NCBI GenBank assembly: GCA_905221605.1
Contig: CAJNDS010000216.1
Location: 56,001 to 120,000 of the forward strand
DNA from: Symbiodinium natans
Lineage: Eukaryota; Sar; Dinophyceae; Suessiales; Symbiodiniaceae
Length of the DNA: 64,000 bases
Reading direction: 5' to 3'
Shown: positions 56,500 to 64,000 of the stretch, piece after piece
How the letters are laid out: each line of letters starts with the position of its first letter
Numbering within the stretch: the stretch's first letter is position 1
Made by a program: the position numbers and the translations under genes
The notes under the pieces: model-generated
Seen by the model: the letters and a program-made list of their open reading frames with translations, nothing else
Told to the model about the DNA's origin: nothing
The model's database searches: none

Positions 56500-59400
56500 C
56501 TACTCGATACCCTGTGGAGCAGTGTTGGGGGCACGAGTGGCGTTGCCAGCAACGTTGGAGCTACTGGCTCGCTCCAACTGAGGGCGCCTTGCAACCGCCT
56601 CATCGAGGGAGAATGCCTCAGCCGACACCCTCTGGAAATCCTCGACGTAGGACTGCGCGACAGGGTGCGTCTTGGGGACCTCAAGCTTAAGCCCTGCCTC
56701 CGCATTGGCCTTGCTGCTTGTGGTAAAATTGAGGCTCCCAATCAGCACCACCGCGCCGTCAGGCCGCAGTAGGCAAAGGGCCTTGGCATGGTGCAGCCCT
56801 TGAATCCCGGTGCCTACCTTAGCCCCGCGGCCGTCGCGAGCATAGGCGTCGCGCAAGGATGTGCCGCAACCCACCTTCACCTCGGCACCTGCGGCCGCCA
56901 AGCGTTTCAACGCTTGCCACTGAAGCTTGGTGCGGTGGCATTGTCCCATGTCGGCGACAATCCGAACGCTTGCGCCCTTGCCAAGCGACGCTTCGATTGC
57001 CTCGATGCAGGATGGGCAATCTAAGCTGTAAGCCCGGATGTAGATCACATCCTCTGCTGCTCCGGACCCAAGCAGCGTTTGGGCGGCCTGAATGTATGGC
57101 CCGCCCGCAAGGAATTCCGCTTCTTTGACTGGAGAACTCCTAGCGGGGGCTGGGCCCTTGTTCCTCCGGCCTGGCGTGCGCGCCACAGTGGCAGTGGCGG
57201 CACGTTGCACGGAGCCGGAATGTGCGTGGGCTGCGCTCGCTCCATCTGCTGGGGCCGCGGCCAGGTCACGACCCGCGAGCCCCTGAAAGCAGGAGAGCCC
57301 GCGGCTCTTGGCCGCGAGTTGGGAGAAACACCCTTCACTGTTCCCCAAACCCAACACCACCTTACCCTTAGCTAGGGCATCGGAGGCGGTACTCCGAATG
57401 GAGTCTGTGAGCGCAGGACCCGCGCCTCGCTGGGCCGCGTGCAAAAACCCTAAGGAACGAGCGGTGTCCATTGCGGCATCGCAATGCCCGCAGCGTCCTT
57501 CTGCCAGGTAAGCACGACAGCCACAGGCAGCTGTCTCCTCCTTGAGATGCACCCAAACCTTATGGGTCACCCCTTTCTTGGTGCTCGCGACCTCAAACGT
57601 CGCTTCAGAGCCAAGGAGCTGAGACAGCCGCGCCTCAGGGGCCGCGGTGTTGCCATGTCGCAAATGCGCAATGCGATTGGCAACGGCACGACTCACGTAC
57701 CACAGAACAGCACCGCACAAGATCACTACTACCAGAGTGATGGCTGTTCCGGCGACCCACACGGTCCGCCTGGCCCCATGGCCGATTTCCTCAACAACGT
57801 CGGCCGAAACCGTTGCAACCGCGTGCATGGAGTCCTCGACAACATGCACGACCCCGCGGTGCAACTGCAAGGCAATCGGCGCCGACGCTGCAGCCGCCAG
57901 GCCCCACCAGCCGTTGATGTTCCCGTTGAGGGCGTGCATCAACCGATTGAGGAGCCCGCGACCCAGGAAAAAGGGGGTCCGCGGCGGAAGCGGAACACTC
58001 GGCGGCGGCCGGGCCGACCCGCACGGGAAAGCTGGGACCCAGCTTGTGCTTGGGCGGGGTTGGAGCGCGGCAACAATGCCCGCGGCGAAAGCGCCCCAGG
58101 CGTACTTGCCCCTCCCCTTGGGCTTGCCCTTGGCATCGGACTTGCCTCTGCCCTTCGGCTTGCCCTGGCCCTTGCCACGGGCGTCTGCCCAAGCACCCCA
58201 CGGGTCGCGGCCCTTGCCGTGCGTCGCCTCCTCGCGACGTCTCTTGCCGCCCCTCTTCTTGTGTTTGCTTCTAAGAAGAGGCTGGATCGTTTCCTGATCC
58301 ATCGCGCGATTGGCCAGAAGGATCTCGTACTCCAGCTCATCTTGGCTGCTCTCGGAGCCCGAGTCCCTCTGTTCGCCGCGCCGCGGATCCGGGATCCCGC
58401 GGGACACGACCTCTGCCAAGCGGAGGGGTGTGCTGCACCTAAAGCACAGCTGCCTGAATGAAAGGTTCCATTCATAGCAGTTAGGGCACTGCCACCCTGC
58501 TATGCGGAGCGCTTCGCTGATGTGATCATCGCGCTCCGCCTTCTCCGCCTGGCGCCGCTCCCGCTTCTTGGCGCGCTCGGCCGCCTGCGCCTCCTCGGCC
58601 GCCTGGAGGGCTTCGGCGAGTTCCTCATCGCTGAGGAGCCTCGCGGCATCTGCCCGCGCTTGTTGGTCTTCAAGCTCTTCGGCAGAAAACCTCCGCCGCC
58701 ATTGCTCCGGCGCGGTTTGGGGATCCACCTCCCACCACCCGATGTCGATCCCATTGATCCATCGGCCGTCGCACGGGGCGCCCGCATTCGGGCCGCCCGC
58801 GTGCGTGGTGAGGCACTGGTCCTCGGTAACCGGGTTAATGGCTTCGCAGAAGAAGCACCGCCAGCTGCCGTAGGGGTAAAAGCGGCCTTCGACGTAGGCT
58901 CGGTTGGCTGGGAGGGCGACCTCGTCCGCCTCATCCGCGGTGGCTGCCTCCATCTCAACCGAGACCTCTTCGTCCTTGACGACCTCAGCCTCCTCCTCCT
59001 GTTCCTCCTTGACCAGGGGCTCTTCCTCCTCCCGGCCAACCTTGAGGTGGGACTCAGTGCGAACCTCGGCGCGCATCAAAATGACGTCAAGGCTATCCGC
59101 GGCTGGGTCGCCCGCGAAGAAGGAGTCGATCTCCTTGGCATGGAGATCGTCAAGAGGCGTCACCAGGTCCGGCGAGTAATCTCGCTTGGAGCGACGCTCG
59201 GCCAGGCGTCGCTGGACGTCGCCCTTCGGCGGCTCGAGGGCCCGCCCGCGCGGAGCGGCCTTCCGCGGAGGCTCTGGCACGGCCTCCTCCGTGGGCTCGC
59301 TCTTGGGCGTGGACCCTCCATCGCTTCCCTCTGGGGCACCAAGGGGGTCCAGCTCGGGGTCGTCGCGAAGCCACCCCGGCGGATGGCTACCACCATAGAT

Positions 59401-62400
59401 GTGGTGCGATCCATCCTCAAGCTGGATTCGGTCCCCTCGCCTCAGGAGCGGGACTCTCGAGTGATCGTACCCGTTGGCTTTGTGGTACCTAATCACTCGG
59501 AGCATGGGCACCTCCCCATACCCACCGTCCTTTCCTCGGCGGAACAGCCGTCCCCGCCAGTCCTGACGAAAAGGGTCAAGAGGTGCGGAGGGGCTGATCC
59601 CCAGGTTGGGCGGAAGAGAGGCGCCATGGCAGGCCGCCTGATGCAAGTGGTACTGCACCAGCGACTCAAAGGCTAGCCCGCATCCCGGAGCCGAACATCC
59701 GTAGTGGCCGTCAGCGTTGGGGCGAGGCTCCTCTGAGGCTGAGGCGGACTGGGCGGTCCCGCCTCCCGAAGGCCTGGCGGAAGTGCTCGACCCCGCAGCC
59801 CCGGGGGCGTCCTGACCATCGTCAGACACCTCTTCCCCGTCGGCGCCTTCCCCGGCCGCCCGACTCTCTCCCTCTCGGCGCAGCGTTTTGAGGGACTCCT
59901 CACGCTTGGTGATCTTCTCCAGCTTCACCATCGCAGTTCCCGCAACCTCCAGTATTCTCGACTGGAGCTTCTGCGCTCTAAGAAGAGCTTCGGACCGCGC
60001 GAGGTATTCCTTCGCGCTGGTGACCACAGACTGGCCGAGCACGAGGACTCCTTCCTCTGTGCTCTCGGCCTGGGCCCCACTAGCGGGCTCCTCGTCCTCC
60101 TTCACTCTGACCGCGGCTGGAGGCGCCCGCGTGTCGGGAAGATCCGAGCTGGAACTATCTTCCTCGACACCTTCAGCTGCTTGGGCTGCCTCTTCCTCGA
60201 GCGAGTCCTCGGGCTCGAGGACATTGGGGCCCGGGATGTTGCGCCTAGGGTACACCTTGGGCTTCGCTGGCACGATCGAAGTCCTAGGAGTCTTTAGGGG
60301 ACGCCCTTTGGCCTTAGGCGCGGCCTTAGGAGGGGTAACAGGTTGGGCGGCCCCCGCGGCCATGACACGACCCGCAGGGGCCAGCACAACCGTCGAGGAG
60401 CTCGCCGCGCCACTGCTGGCCGCAGCAGCTTGGGACGCTTGGACCGTGCCCAGTTTCGGTCCTCGCCCCAACGGCGGGTTGGGGCCCGCACTGGAGTCGC
60501 CTAAACTCTTTAGGTCGACACGCAAGACCAACCTATCCACTTCCAACTCAGCTATCAAGTCTGAGTAGACAGGCGAGCCCCTGGGGAGTGCCCAGATGCG
60601 GGAAATGCCGGTGGCCCTAATCTGGCCAGTGAGGGCCACCCCATCCGCTCCTGCATAGATGGGCACTCCGGCGTCCCGCAGGACCGCCAGTCGGACCTCG
60701 ACTATGCAAGTCGATCCGCGGCGGAACCCGCGCCTTCCGTCCTCCCACTGCGTGGGGCAGTGTCCTAGGACGTAGTGAACCCCGAGGCGGCCTCCCGGCC
60801 CGCCGCCGGGGATCAGGCCGTTCTGCAACAGGCTTGGCACGACATGCAAGTCCGTGCCGTGCCACATGGCCGGGCCATACTGACGGATGAGGTCGTCGAT
60901 GGCCGTCTCACTTAGGCCCTCCATCATGAACCCCATCGGATGGCCGCAATCGGCAGAGTGGCCTTGGAAGGCACGAAGGAAACCAGCGTGCGAGGTATCC
61001 AACCTCGGTTTCCGCTGGCTGGCGTCGTGCGCGACCGCCTGGTTGTACTGGTTGATGGTGATCCCGAGTTGCTCGATCAACTCATCAACCGGGTAGAGGC
61101 CGCCCGGACCGAACCGGCCTCTGCAGCCACCTTCGCCGTGCCGCATGCATCGGACTAACAGGCGCTGCACGTCGTCTATCGTGGGCGGGCCCTTCCGGCC
61201 CTTAGGGCCTGGGCTCTTGCTTTTGCCCCTGCCCTTAGACCCTCCTCCACCCATCGCGGCACTGAGGCCCGCGGCTTTGCTGGACCTCCGATGGGCGAGG
61301 GAAACCTGACGCGCCCTTGAGCGGCCAGGACACGGCCCGCTGCAAGGGGCCGGTGTGCAGTAGTGGTAGGCAGCCGCTCCCGCGCGGCCAGGGCACGGCC
61401 CGCAGCGGGGCCTTGTGGTTGACCACGAAGGTCCGGGCGACCGATCGGTCGCTCCCGCGCGGTCTGGTCGCGACCCGCAGCGGGGCGCAGTGCACAGGCA
61501 CGAACGCGGGGAGGGACTACCTACCCTAGGCTCTACAACACACTTGAACCGCTGCGGCGGGGGTTTGGGGAGTTTCCTTAAGGTCGGGGCTTTACGGCTT
61601 CTACGGCTTCTGCTTCGACCTTGGACCGAACCTCTAGGCCTGCTTCCTACACACTGGCTGCGGGACACACGAACGAAGCTGCACGCGACGAACGACGAAA
61701 AATCCTTCTGCCCGCAGACCGGCGACCTGGGAAACGGCCCGCCCCAAAAACACCCGCCCTGAACACAGAAACACCCGAACAGCCCCAACATCCTGAGCAT
61801 CAGAACGCGCGTGGGGTGATTCTGGTCCGAGCGCGCCGCGTCATGGTTCGCGCGCTTGGAGTTGTGCGCACCGCGAACGCCTAAGGCTTCAAGAGCAGAC
61901 GACGCGCTCTGCGGAGCCGCGACTGCCCCTTTGGCGCACGCTTCGCGCACCGCCCCCTCGGCTTGGGCATCAGTGAAAAACTGCCCATCAATGACCCTAC
62001 CCGTCCTAACAGTAAGGTCATCTACGTAGGCAATCCACTCCTTAGTGTACTTAAGGCGCCTACCTCTGCCGGGGGCATAGGCCCTATCAACCACAAAGTT
62101 GAAATCATCCGGGCCGTTAATCGGGCCAAAGGTGAGGCCGACAGGGAGATATTTCCCTGATCTTGCCACAATGGCCAACACCTCGCGAGCACGCTTGGTG
62201 TTCCTAATCTGATTAAACCCACTAACCGCATCCACGAAGGTATACCAAACCGAACCTACCGCGGCGGCGAGCACATCGCTGCCCCGCCGACAATAGTACG
62301 TGGAGCGCTTAATTCGGGCATTCACACGGCGGTAGTCAACCACCAAGCGTCGCTTCCTATGCCGCTTGTAGCTGGGCATTTCCTTGGTCGGAAACGGCGC

Positions 62401-63456
62401 AGATCCCCAAGCCGAGCTGCCGCGGATCAACTGACCCCGCTTGCATTCTTCTTCAAGCTTATCGTCGACCCATTGCGCGGACTCGCCCCTCAGACTGTGA
62501 GGCTGGGACGAGACTGGCGGCCCGGTGGGGATACAGTCATGGGCGAACTTCCTGACCGTGGTCCTGGTGGTGTCCTCCACCCAGAACCCAGCGGCCTTTC
62601 GCCTCTCCTCTGCGTCTTCGGGGTCCTCGCCACCGCGCAAAGCCGCGACCGAGAACCTGGTCCGCAGCCGACGGACCATCTTTGTCGGATGCCAGTTCCC
62701 GCCTATCTTCGAGAACTCATCCGCAAGGAGGGTGGCTTTGGTGCTCAAGGCGTCGAGGTCACGGGAGCTCACCGTGACTCCATGCGCTTTGAGCGCGAGG
62801 ACAATCCGCGAAACGCGCGTCAAGTAGTCCGCGACCGGTTCCTGGTCTGGACGGAAAATCGCGCGCAGCTCCGCCTGTAAGCCCTCTGCGGTGCCTGGCA
62901 CTGAACCTGCTGTCGACGGCGGACCGGACGGCCCCGCCGGGCGGGACCCTGGTGCCGTAGCAGGGACATAGGCAGCACCGGTAGGGACCATGGCCAGCTC
63001 CCTGGCCGCGGCGCTGACATCCACCCGCGGCGGACTGTCGCCTCCAGCGCCCGAGGCCTCAGGGACTAGCTCGGAGTCCTCTTCTTCTTCCTCTTCCTCC
63101 TCGTCCTCGCCTTCGGCGTCGTGGAGGAACTTCATGACCTTTCGCCAGAGAGCCGCCTCCTGCTCTGGCGTTGTGCTAACCCCATCCCGCTTGGACAACG
63201 GACGACTGCCGGTCTCCCTACGCCACTTAAGCCAAGCGACGTAGCTCATCCGCTCGGGATAGGGAACGTCACCACCCTCGATCGCTTCGAGGAGGGTGAC
63301 GCCCTCGGCCTGACCTGCAACCTCTGCGGACATCGCCGCGCCTTGGTTAGCAGGCCGCAGGCGTGGCACACGAAGCGCCGCGCCTTGGTAACAGGCCGCA
63401 AGCGTGGCACACAGTCCACGCGTCCAGGTCACGGACCGCGACAGACAAGCAAGCAA
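56500..63456 (-). CDS. Retrotransposon polyprotein with RT, KptA/Tpt1, zinc-finger and PLD-like domains
   Basis: 2318 codons without a stop; initiation may be at residue 1 or at Met42 (63,333). Domains in order by residue: an acidic N-terminal region (1-190); truncated reverse transcriptase (about 300-490); Cys/Arg-rich linker (555-720); KptA/Tpt1-like domain (about 762-985); Pro/Glu-rich linker; C2H2 finger (1254-1277, CSAPGC...HLHQAACH); a Cys-rich segment (1532-1562); a coiled-coil-like stretch (1592-1645); a RanBP2-type finger (1655-1674, WQCPNC...CFRC); a basic GK-rich tract (1728-1785); a transmembrane helix (1899-1921); a SWIM-like finger (1978-1991, CGC...CGH); and a phospholipase-D-like domain (2130-2260, HAK...GSLNFT). 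Gag, protease, RNase H and integrase are not recognisable. The long intact frame suggests recent activity or selection. Confidence 0.85.
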   Translation of the reverse strand: MLACLSRSVTWTRGLCATLAACYQGAALRVPRLRPANQGAAMSAEVAGQAEGVTLLEAIEGGDVPYPERMSYVAWLKWRRETGSRPLSKRDGVSTTPEQEAALWRKVMKFLHDAEGEDEEEEEEEEDSELVPEASGAGGDSPPRVDVSAAARELAMVPTGAAYVPATAPGSRPAGPSGPPSTAGSVPGTAEGLQAELRAIFRPDQEPVADYLTRVSRIVLALKAHGVTVSSRDLDALSTKATLLADEFSKIGGNWHPTKMVRRLRTRFSVAALRGGEDPEDAEERRKAAGFWVEDTTRTTVRKFAHDCIPTGPPVSSQPHSLRGESAQWVDDKLEEECKRGQLIRGSSAWGSAPFPTKEMPSYKRHRKRRLVVDYRRVNARIKRSTYYCRRGSDVLAAAVGSVWYTFVDAVSGFNQIRNTKRAREVLAIVARSGKYLPVGLTFGPINGPDDFNFVVDRAYAPGRGRRLKYTKEWIAYVDDLTVRTGRVIDGQFFTDAQAEGAVREACAKGAVAAPQSASSALEALGVRGAHNSKRANHDAARSDQNHPTRVLMLRMLGLFGCFCVQGGCFWGGPFPRSPVCGQKDFSSFVACSFVRVSRSQCVGSRPRGSVQGRSRSRRSRKAPTLRKLPKPPPQRFKCVVEPRVGSPSPRSCLCTAPRCGSRPDRAGATDRSPGPSWSTTRPRCGPCPGRAGAAAYHYCTPAPCSGPCPGRSRARQVSLAHRRSSKAAGLSAAMGGGGSKGRGKSKSPGPKGRKGPPTIDDVQRLLVRCMRHGEGGCRGRFGPGGLYPVDELIEQLGITINQYNQAVAHDASQRKPRLDTSHAGFLRAFQGHSADCGHPMGFMMEGLSETAIDDLIRQYGPAMWHGTDLHVVPSLLQNGLIPGGGPGGRLGVHYVLGHCPTQWEDGRRGFRRGSTCIVEVRLAVLRDAGVPIYAGADGVALTGQIRATGISRIWALPRGSPVYSDLIAELEVDRLVLRVDLKSLGDSSAGPNPPLGRGPKLGTVQASQAAAASSGAASSSTVVLAPAGRVMAAGAAQPVTPPKAAPKAKGRPLKTPRTSIVPAKPKVYPRRNIPGPNVLEPEDSLEEEAAQAAEGVEEDSSSSDLPDTRAPPAAVRVKEDEEPASGAQAESTEEGVLVLGQSVVTSAKEYLARSEALLRAQKLQSRILEVAGTAMVKLEKITKREESLKTLRREGESRAAGEGADGEEVSDDGQDAPGAAGSSTSARPSGGGTAQSASASEEPRPNADGHYGCSAPGCGLAFESLVQYHLHQAACHGASLPPNLGISPSAPLDPFRQDWRGRLFRRGKDGGYGEVPMLRVIRYHKANGYDHSRVPLLRRGDRIQLEDGSHHIYGGSHPPGWLRDDPELDPLGAPEGSDGGSTPKSEPTEEAVPEPPRKAAPRGRALEPPKGDVQRRLAERRSKRDYSPDLVTPLDDLHAKEIDSFFAGDPAADSLDVILMRAEVRTESHLKVGREEEEPLVKEEQEEEAEVVKDEEVSVEMEAATADEADEVALPANRAYVEGRFYPYGSWRCFFCEAINPVTEDQCLTTHAGGPNAGAPCDGRWINGIDIGWWEVDPQTAPEQWRRRFSAEELEDQQARADAARLLSDEELAEALQAAEEAQAAERAKKRERRQAEKAERDDHISEALRIAGWQCPNCYEWNLSFRQLCFRCSTPLRLAEVVSRGIPDPRRGEQRDSGSESSQDELEYEILLANRAMDQETIQPLLRSKHKKRGGKRRREEATHGKGRDPWGAWADARGKGQGKPKGRGKSDAKGKPKGRGKYAWGAFAAGIVAALQPRPSTSWVPAFPCGSARPPPSVPLPPRTPFFLGRGLLNRLMHALNGNINGWWGLAAAASAPIALQLHRGVVHVVEDSMHAVATVSADVVEEIGHGARRTVWVAGTAITLVVVILCGAVLWYVSRAVANRIAHLRHGNTAAPEARLSQLLGSEATFEVASTKKGVTHKVWVHLKEETAACGCRAYLAEGRCGHCDAAMDTARSLGFLHAAQRGAGPALTDSIRSTASDALAKGKVVLGLGNSEGCFSQLAAKSRGLSCFQGLAGRDLAAAPADGASAAHAHSGSVQRAATATVARTPGRRNKGPAPARSSPVKEAEFLAGGPYIQAAQTLLGSGAAEDVIYIRAYSLDCPSCIEAIEASLGKGASVRIVADMGQCHRTKLQWQALKRLAAAGAEVKVGCGTSLRDAYARDGRGAKVGTGIQGLHHAKALCLLRPDGAVVLIGSLNFTTSSKANAEAGLKLEVPKTHPVAQSYVEDFQRVSAEAFSLDEAVARRPQLERASSSNVAGNATRAPNTAPQGIE
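56505..57070 (-). other. Phospholipase-D-like (HKD) domain
   Basis: Residues about 2130-2318. VIYIRAYSLDCPSCIEAIEA, then VRIVADMGQCHRTKLQW, then a single motif HAKALCLLRPDGAVVLIGSL + NFT. The H-x-K and G-S-x-x-N spacing is that of the PLD nuclease/phosphodiesterase superfamily. The usual Asp four residues after Lys is replaced by Leu, with an Asp three residues further on. Single-motif PLD proteins such as Nuc and PLD6 dimerise to form the active site. Activity here is uncertain. Confidence 0.65.
60500..61175 (-). other. KptA/Tpt1-like RNA 2'-phosphotransferase domain
   Basis: Residues about 762-985. Family landmarks in order: Arg772-His773 in LLVRCMRHGEGG; a winged-helix-like part with PVDELIEQLGI; Arg828 in LRAFQGHS; WHGT (His866); Arg890 in GRLGVHYVLG; and VPIYAGADGVALTG near the end. 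The known family moves the 2'-phosphate from spliced tRNA to NAD+, or ADP-ribosylates nucleic-acid ends. The Arg-His-Arg-Arg set expected for catalysis appears intact. Assignment is by motif order only, but the match is close. Confidence 0.8.
61325..61478. repeat. Tandem GC-rich repeat inside the element
   Basis: Three copies of a CCAGGnCACGGnCCGC-type core at 61,325, 61,388 and 61,463 (the last diverged), spaced 63-75 bp. Related cores lie elsewhere in the element at 56,265, 57,261 and 63,424. Confidence 0.75.
62002..62560 (-). other. Reverse transcriptase domain, truncated after the YVDD motif
   Basis: Residues about 300-485. IPTGPPV and WVDDKLEEE...G.LIRGSSAWGSAPFPTK (fingers), VVDYRRVNARI, FVDAVSGFNQI, VGLTFGPINGPDDFNFVVDR and AYVDDL, the catalytic Asp pair. 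The order and spacing fit Ty3-like reverse transcriptase. After VRTGRVIDGQFFTD the frame runs into unrelated Cys/Arg-rich sequence, so connection and RNase H are absent. Confidence 0.85.
63334..63412. repeat. 37-38-bp direct repeat
   Basis: CGCCGCGCCTTGGT...CAGGCCGCA(A/G)GCGTGGCACAC occurs twice (63,334-63,371 and 63,376-63,412), just upstream of Met42 of the polyprotein. Confidence 0.8.
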
Positions 63457-63495
63457 TGCTTGCCCACTCGGGCCGTAGGCACAAGAGCTGTACGT

Positions 63496-63513
63496 TTCCC
63501 AGAACAGCCCCCA
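63496..63513 (-). other. Primer-binding site, probably tRNA-Pro
   Basis: Two nt after the 5' LTR the minus strand reads TGGGGGCTGTTCTGGGAA. Its complement ends in CCCCCA, implying a tRNA with C at discriminator position 73. C73 is typical of eukaryotic tRNA-Pro, and the implied T-stem starts with the invariant C61. Confidence 0.75.
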
Positions 63514-63515
63514 AT

Positions 63516-63809
63516 TGTGAAGTCGACCAGCACTGGACTTGCACTAAGCCAATGCAATCACAGCCCGGCCGCGCTGTTTTACGACTTCGCGAGTTCAAGC
63601 ACTTGTGCAGCTACGCCCGAGTGCGTCCGGTCGGACCGCACAGCAACCTAAGAGCTACTGTACGAAACTACCGTGCTCAAAGGCACAAGCTCGGTACTTG
63701 AGCCAAAATATTGGCGTTGTTACGAATTGCAAAACTACGCATGCAAAGGAAAACAACACGCTGCACTAGCACTAAGCAAGCACTCCATGCATGCTTTGAC
63801 CTGCTCACA
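63516..63809 (-). repeat. 5' LTR
   Basis: Same 294-bp sequence as 55,515-55,808. It should carry the promoter of the minus-strand transcript. A spliced-leader-like 13-mer lies at 63,697-63,709. Confidence 0.95.
63697..63709 (-). other. Spliced-leader-like 13-mer in 5' LTR
   Basis: Same ATTTTGGCTCAAG (minus strand) as in the 3' LTR. Confidence 0.6.
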
Positions 63810-63813
63810 GTAT
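63810..63813. repeat. Target-site duplication (right)
   Basis: GTAT, partner of 55,511-55,514. Confidence 0.75.
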
Positions 63814-63836
63814 GTATATGTACATGTATATCTATT

Positions 63837-63867
<31 letters not shown>

Positions 63868-63885
63868 GTATAGGTATAGGTATAG

Positions 63886-63942
<57 letters not shown>

Positions 63943-64000
63943 AGTTCCATATGTATATGTCTATGTATATGTAGATGCATATGCATATGTATATGCAAAT
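63814..64000. repeat. (TATATG)n microsatellite
   Basis: Continuation of the tract at 55,455-55,514, interrupted by TATAGG units at about 63,866-63,890. Confidence 0.9.

Larger units (their letters stand above)
55515..63809 (-). mobile_element. Complete LTR retrotransposon, 8295 bp
   Basis: Two 294-bp LTRs with TG...CA ends flank a minus-strand open frame of 2318 codons. A 4-bp GTAT duplication brackets the element, a primer-binding site follows the 5' LTR and a purine tract precedes the 3' LTR. I see no difference between the LTRs, implying very recent insertion. The reverse transcriptase motifs are of the Ty3-like kind, but no protease, RNase H or integrase is recognisable. The element is therefore probably non-autonomous, mobilised in trans, and carries extra domains. 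Confidence 0.92.

Noticed and set aside
56154-63651. Plus-strand and other-frame ORFs of 100-380 codons across the LTR element
   Set aside because: They are shadows of the GC-rich 2318-codon minus-strand frame; none shows recognisable domains.

Overview
The window is nuclear DNA of a eukaryote, most likely a dinoflagellate. The evidence is: interstitial plant-type telomere repeats (TTTAGGG/CCCTAAA) throughout; introns with both GT-AG and GC-AG borders; head-to-tail genes on one strand whose start codons each follow a pyrimidine/CAG acceptor by 16-23 nt, as expected for spliced-leader trans-splicing; and an LTR retrotransposon whose LTRs carry a 13-nt exact match to the 3' end of the dinoflagellate spliced leader (SL sequence recalled from the literature). 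Some proteins also resemble families I associate with Symbiodiniaceae, but that is memory and unverified.

Layout. 1-2.1 kb: nested tandem duplications and a (TG)n tract. 2.15-4.0 kb: part of an intron-rich PAS histidine kinase gene (minus strand). 4-10.6 kb: no gene I can support. 10.6-11.7 kb: a 576-bp tandemly duplicated coding-like unit. 11.7-17.4 kb: a 3.5-kb segmental duplication built on (CT)n-containing repeats. 17.4-23.6 kb: simple repeats, AT-rich blocks with long G/C runs, then about 3.6 kb of a 184-bp satellite that reverses orientation at about 21,768. 23.7-23.9 kb: a 41-bp tandem repeat of perfect palindromes. 24.6-31.2 kb: a gene island of four minus-strand genes (here A, B, C, D in transcription order), with C and D sharing a C-terminal domain. 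31.9-55.4 kb: a mosaic of more than 40 telomere-repeat arrays separating small exons, mainly minus strand left of about 41 kb and plus strand right of it. 55.5-63.8 kb: a complete, very young LTR element (minus strand) with a 2318-codon open frame.

Three things stand out. First, in the 31.9-55.4 kb mosaic most exons have CCCTAAA-type repeats on their 5' side and TTTAGGG-type repeats on their 3' side, so the introns begin G-rich and end C-rich with the same telomeric motif and could fold on themselves. Two plus-strand genes are strings of phase-0 micro-exons encoding Ala/Glu/Pro-rich peptides. Second, the LTR element encodes a truncated reverse transcriptase followed by a KptA/Tpt1-type RNA 2'-phosphotransferase domain, several zinc fingers, a membrane segment and a phospholipase-D-like domain, but no recognisable RNase H or integrase. 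Third, coding exons at 24.6-30.9 kb are studded with a short palindromic motif, GGCG-N5/6-CGCC.

All exon joins are read by eye without transcripts. Strand and boundaries of the smallest exons are uncertain, and several short exons are open on both strands.
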